From an uncultured Clostridia bacterium (GTDB lineage Bacteria > Bacillota > Clostridia > UBA1381): 6,035 nucleotides of DNA. Made by a program: the position numbers and the translations under genes. The stretch is taken from positions 1 through 6,035 of the forward strand of contig CAKSPN010000115.1 of the NCBI GenBank assembly GCA_934481375.1, written 5' to 3'. Shown in pieces: positions 5,977 to 6,035 of this stretch (the stretch's first letter is position 1; each line of letters starts with the position of its first letter). A model generated the notes under the pieces. It had not been told where the DNA came from, ran no database searches, and saw only the letters and a list, made by a program, of their open reading frames with translations.

Positions 5977-6035
5977 ATGAAAAAACTTATATCTTTAATT
6001 ATATGTGCGGCAATGCTTGTCGGAGTGTGCGGAGT
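5977..6035 (+). CDS. Start of an exported protein (partial, runs off the window)
   Basis: Only 19 codons are visible. They encode a classic Sec signal-peptide start: MKKL, then a hydrophobic stretch (ISLIICAAMLVGVCG). The cleavage region lies beyond the edge. The cysteine at residue 18 is preceded by Val, which does not fit a lipobox, so a lipoprotein is not supported by what is visible. AAAGGAG at 5961-5967 lies nine bases before the ATG, which is two bases after the DUF4956 stop, so translation is probably coupled. From memory of similar loci, CotH-like or repeat-containing secreted proteins often occupy this position, but nothing visible here identifies the product. Confidence 0.75.
   Translation, partial: MKKLISLIICAAMLVGVCG

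Overview
This window looks like chromosomal DNA of a Gram-positive anaerobe of the Clostridia, probably a gut Oscillospirales/Ruminococcaceae-type organism. The reasons are tight gene packing, strong AGGAGG-type ribosome binding sites, near-consensus sigma-A promoters, short Rho-independent terminators, heavy use of ATA, GGC and GCG codons, and a VTC-DUF4956 gene pair that I associate with such genomes. The lineage is an inference; there is no rRNA or other decisive marker. I see no insertion sequence, CRISPR array, tRNA or phage gene.

Layout. Bases 1-99 hold the last codons of an upstream plus-strand gene, whose stop is embedded in a perfect 20-bp terminator hairpin. A consensus TTGACA-17-TATAAT promoter (149-177) then starts a unit of two genes: a small DUF1294 membrane protein (234-698) and a DusB-type tRNA-dihydrouridine synthase (710-1669). 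A second strong promoter (1696-1724, extended -10) precedes guaB, IMP dehydrogenase (1771-3237). A ROK-family glucokinase (3255-4199) follows 17 bases after guaB, and the unit closes with a bidirectional terminator at 4208-4239. Facing it on the minus strand is a short, easily missed gene for a 57-residue two-helix membrane protein (4249-4422), which has its own ribosome binding site and promoter.

From a 149-base AT-rich divergent intergenic region a third plus-strand unit starts: a VTC-domain protein of the polyphosphate-polymerase fold (4572-5282), a four-helix DUF4956 membrane protein (5297-5974), and the first 19 codons of an exported protein (5977 onward, cut by the window edge).

How the genes work together. 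The first two complete units are housekeeping: tRNA modification, the committed step of GMP synthesis, and glucose phosphorylation. The third is the most interesting part. It pairs a cytosolic enzyme of the polyphosphate-polymerase/CYTH-like tunnel fold with an uncharacterised integral membrane protein and a secreted protein, as one tightly spaced transcription unit. I infer a membrane-associated system that makes or handles polyphosphate. The C-terminal part of the DUF4956 protein has an MgtC/SapB-like appearance that deserves a structural check. The small divergent membrane protein may or may not belong to this system.
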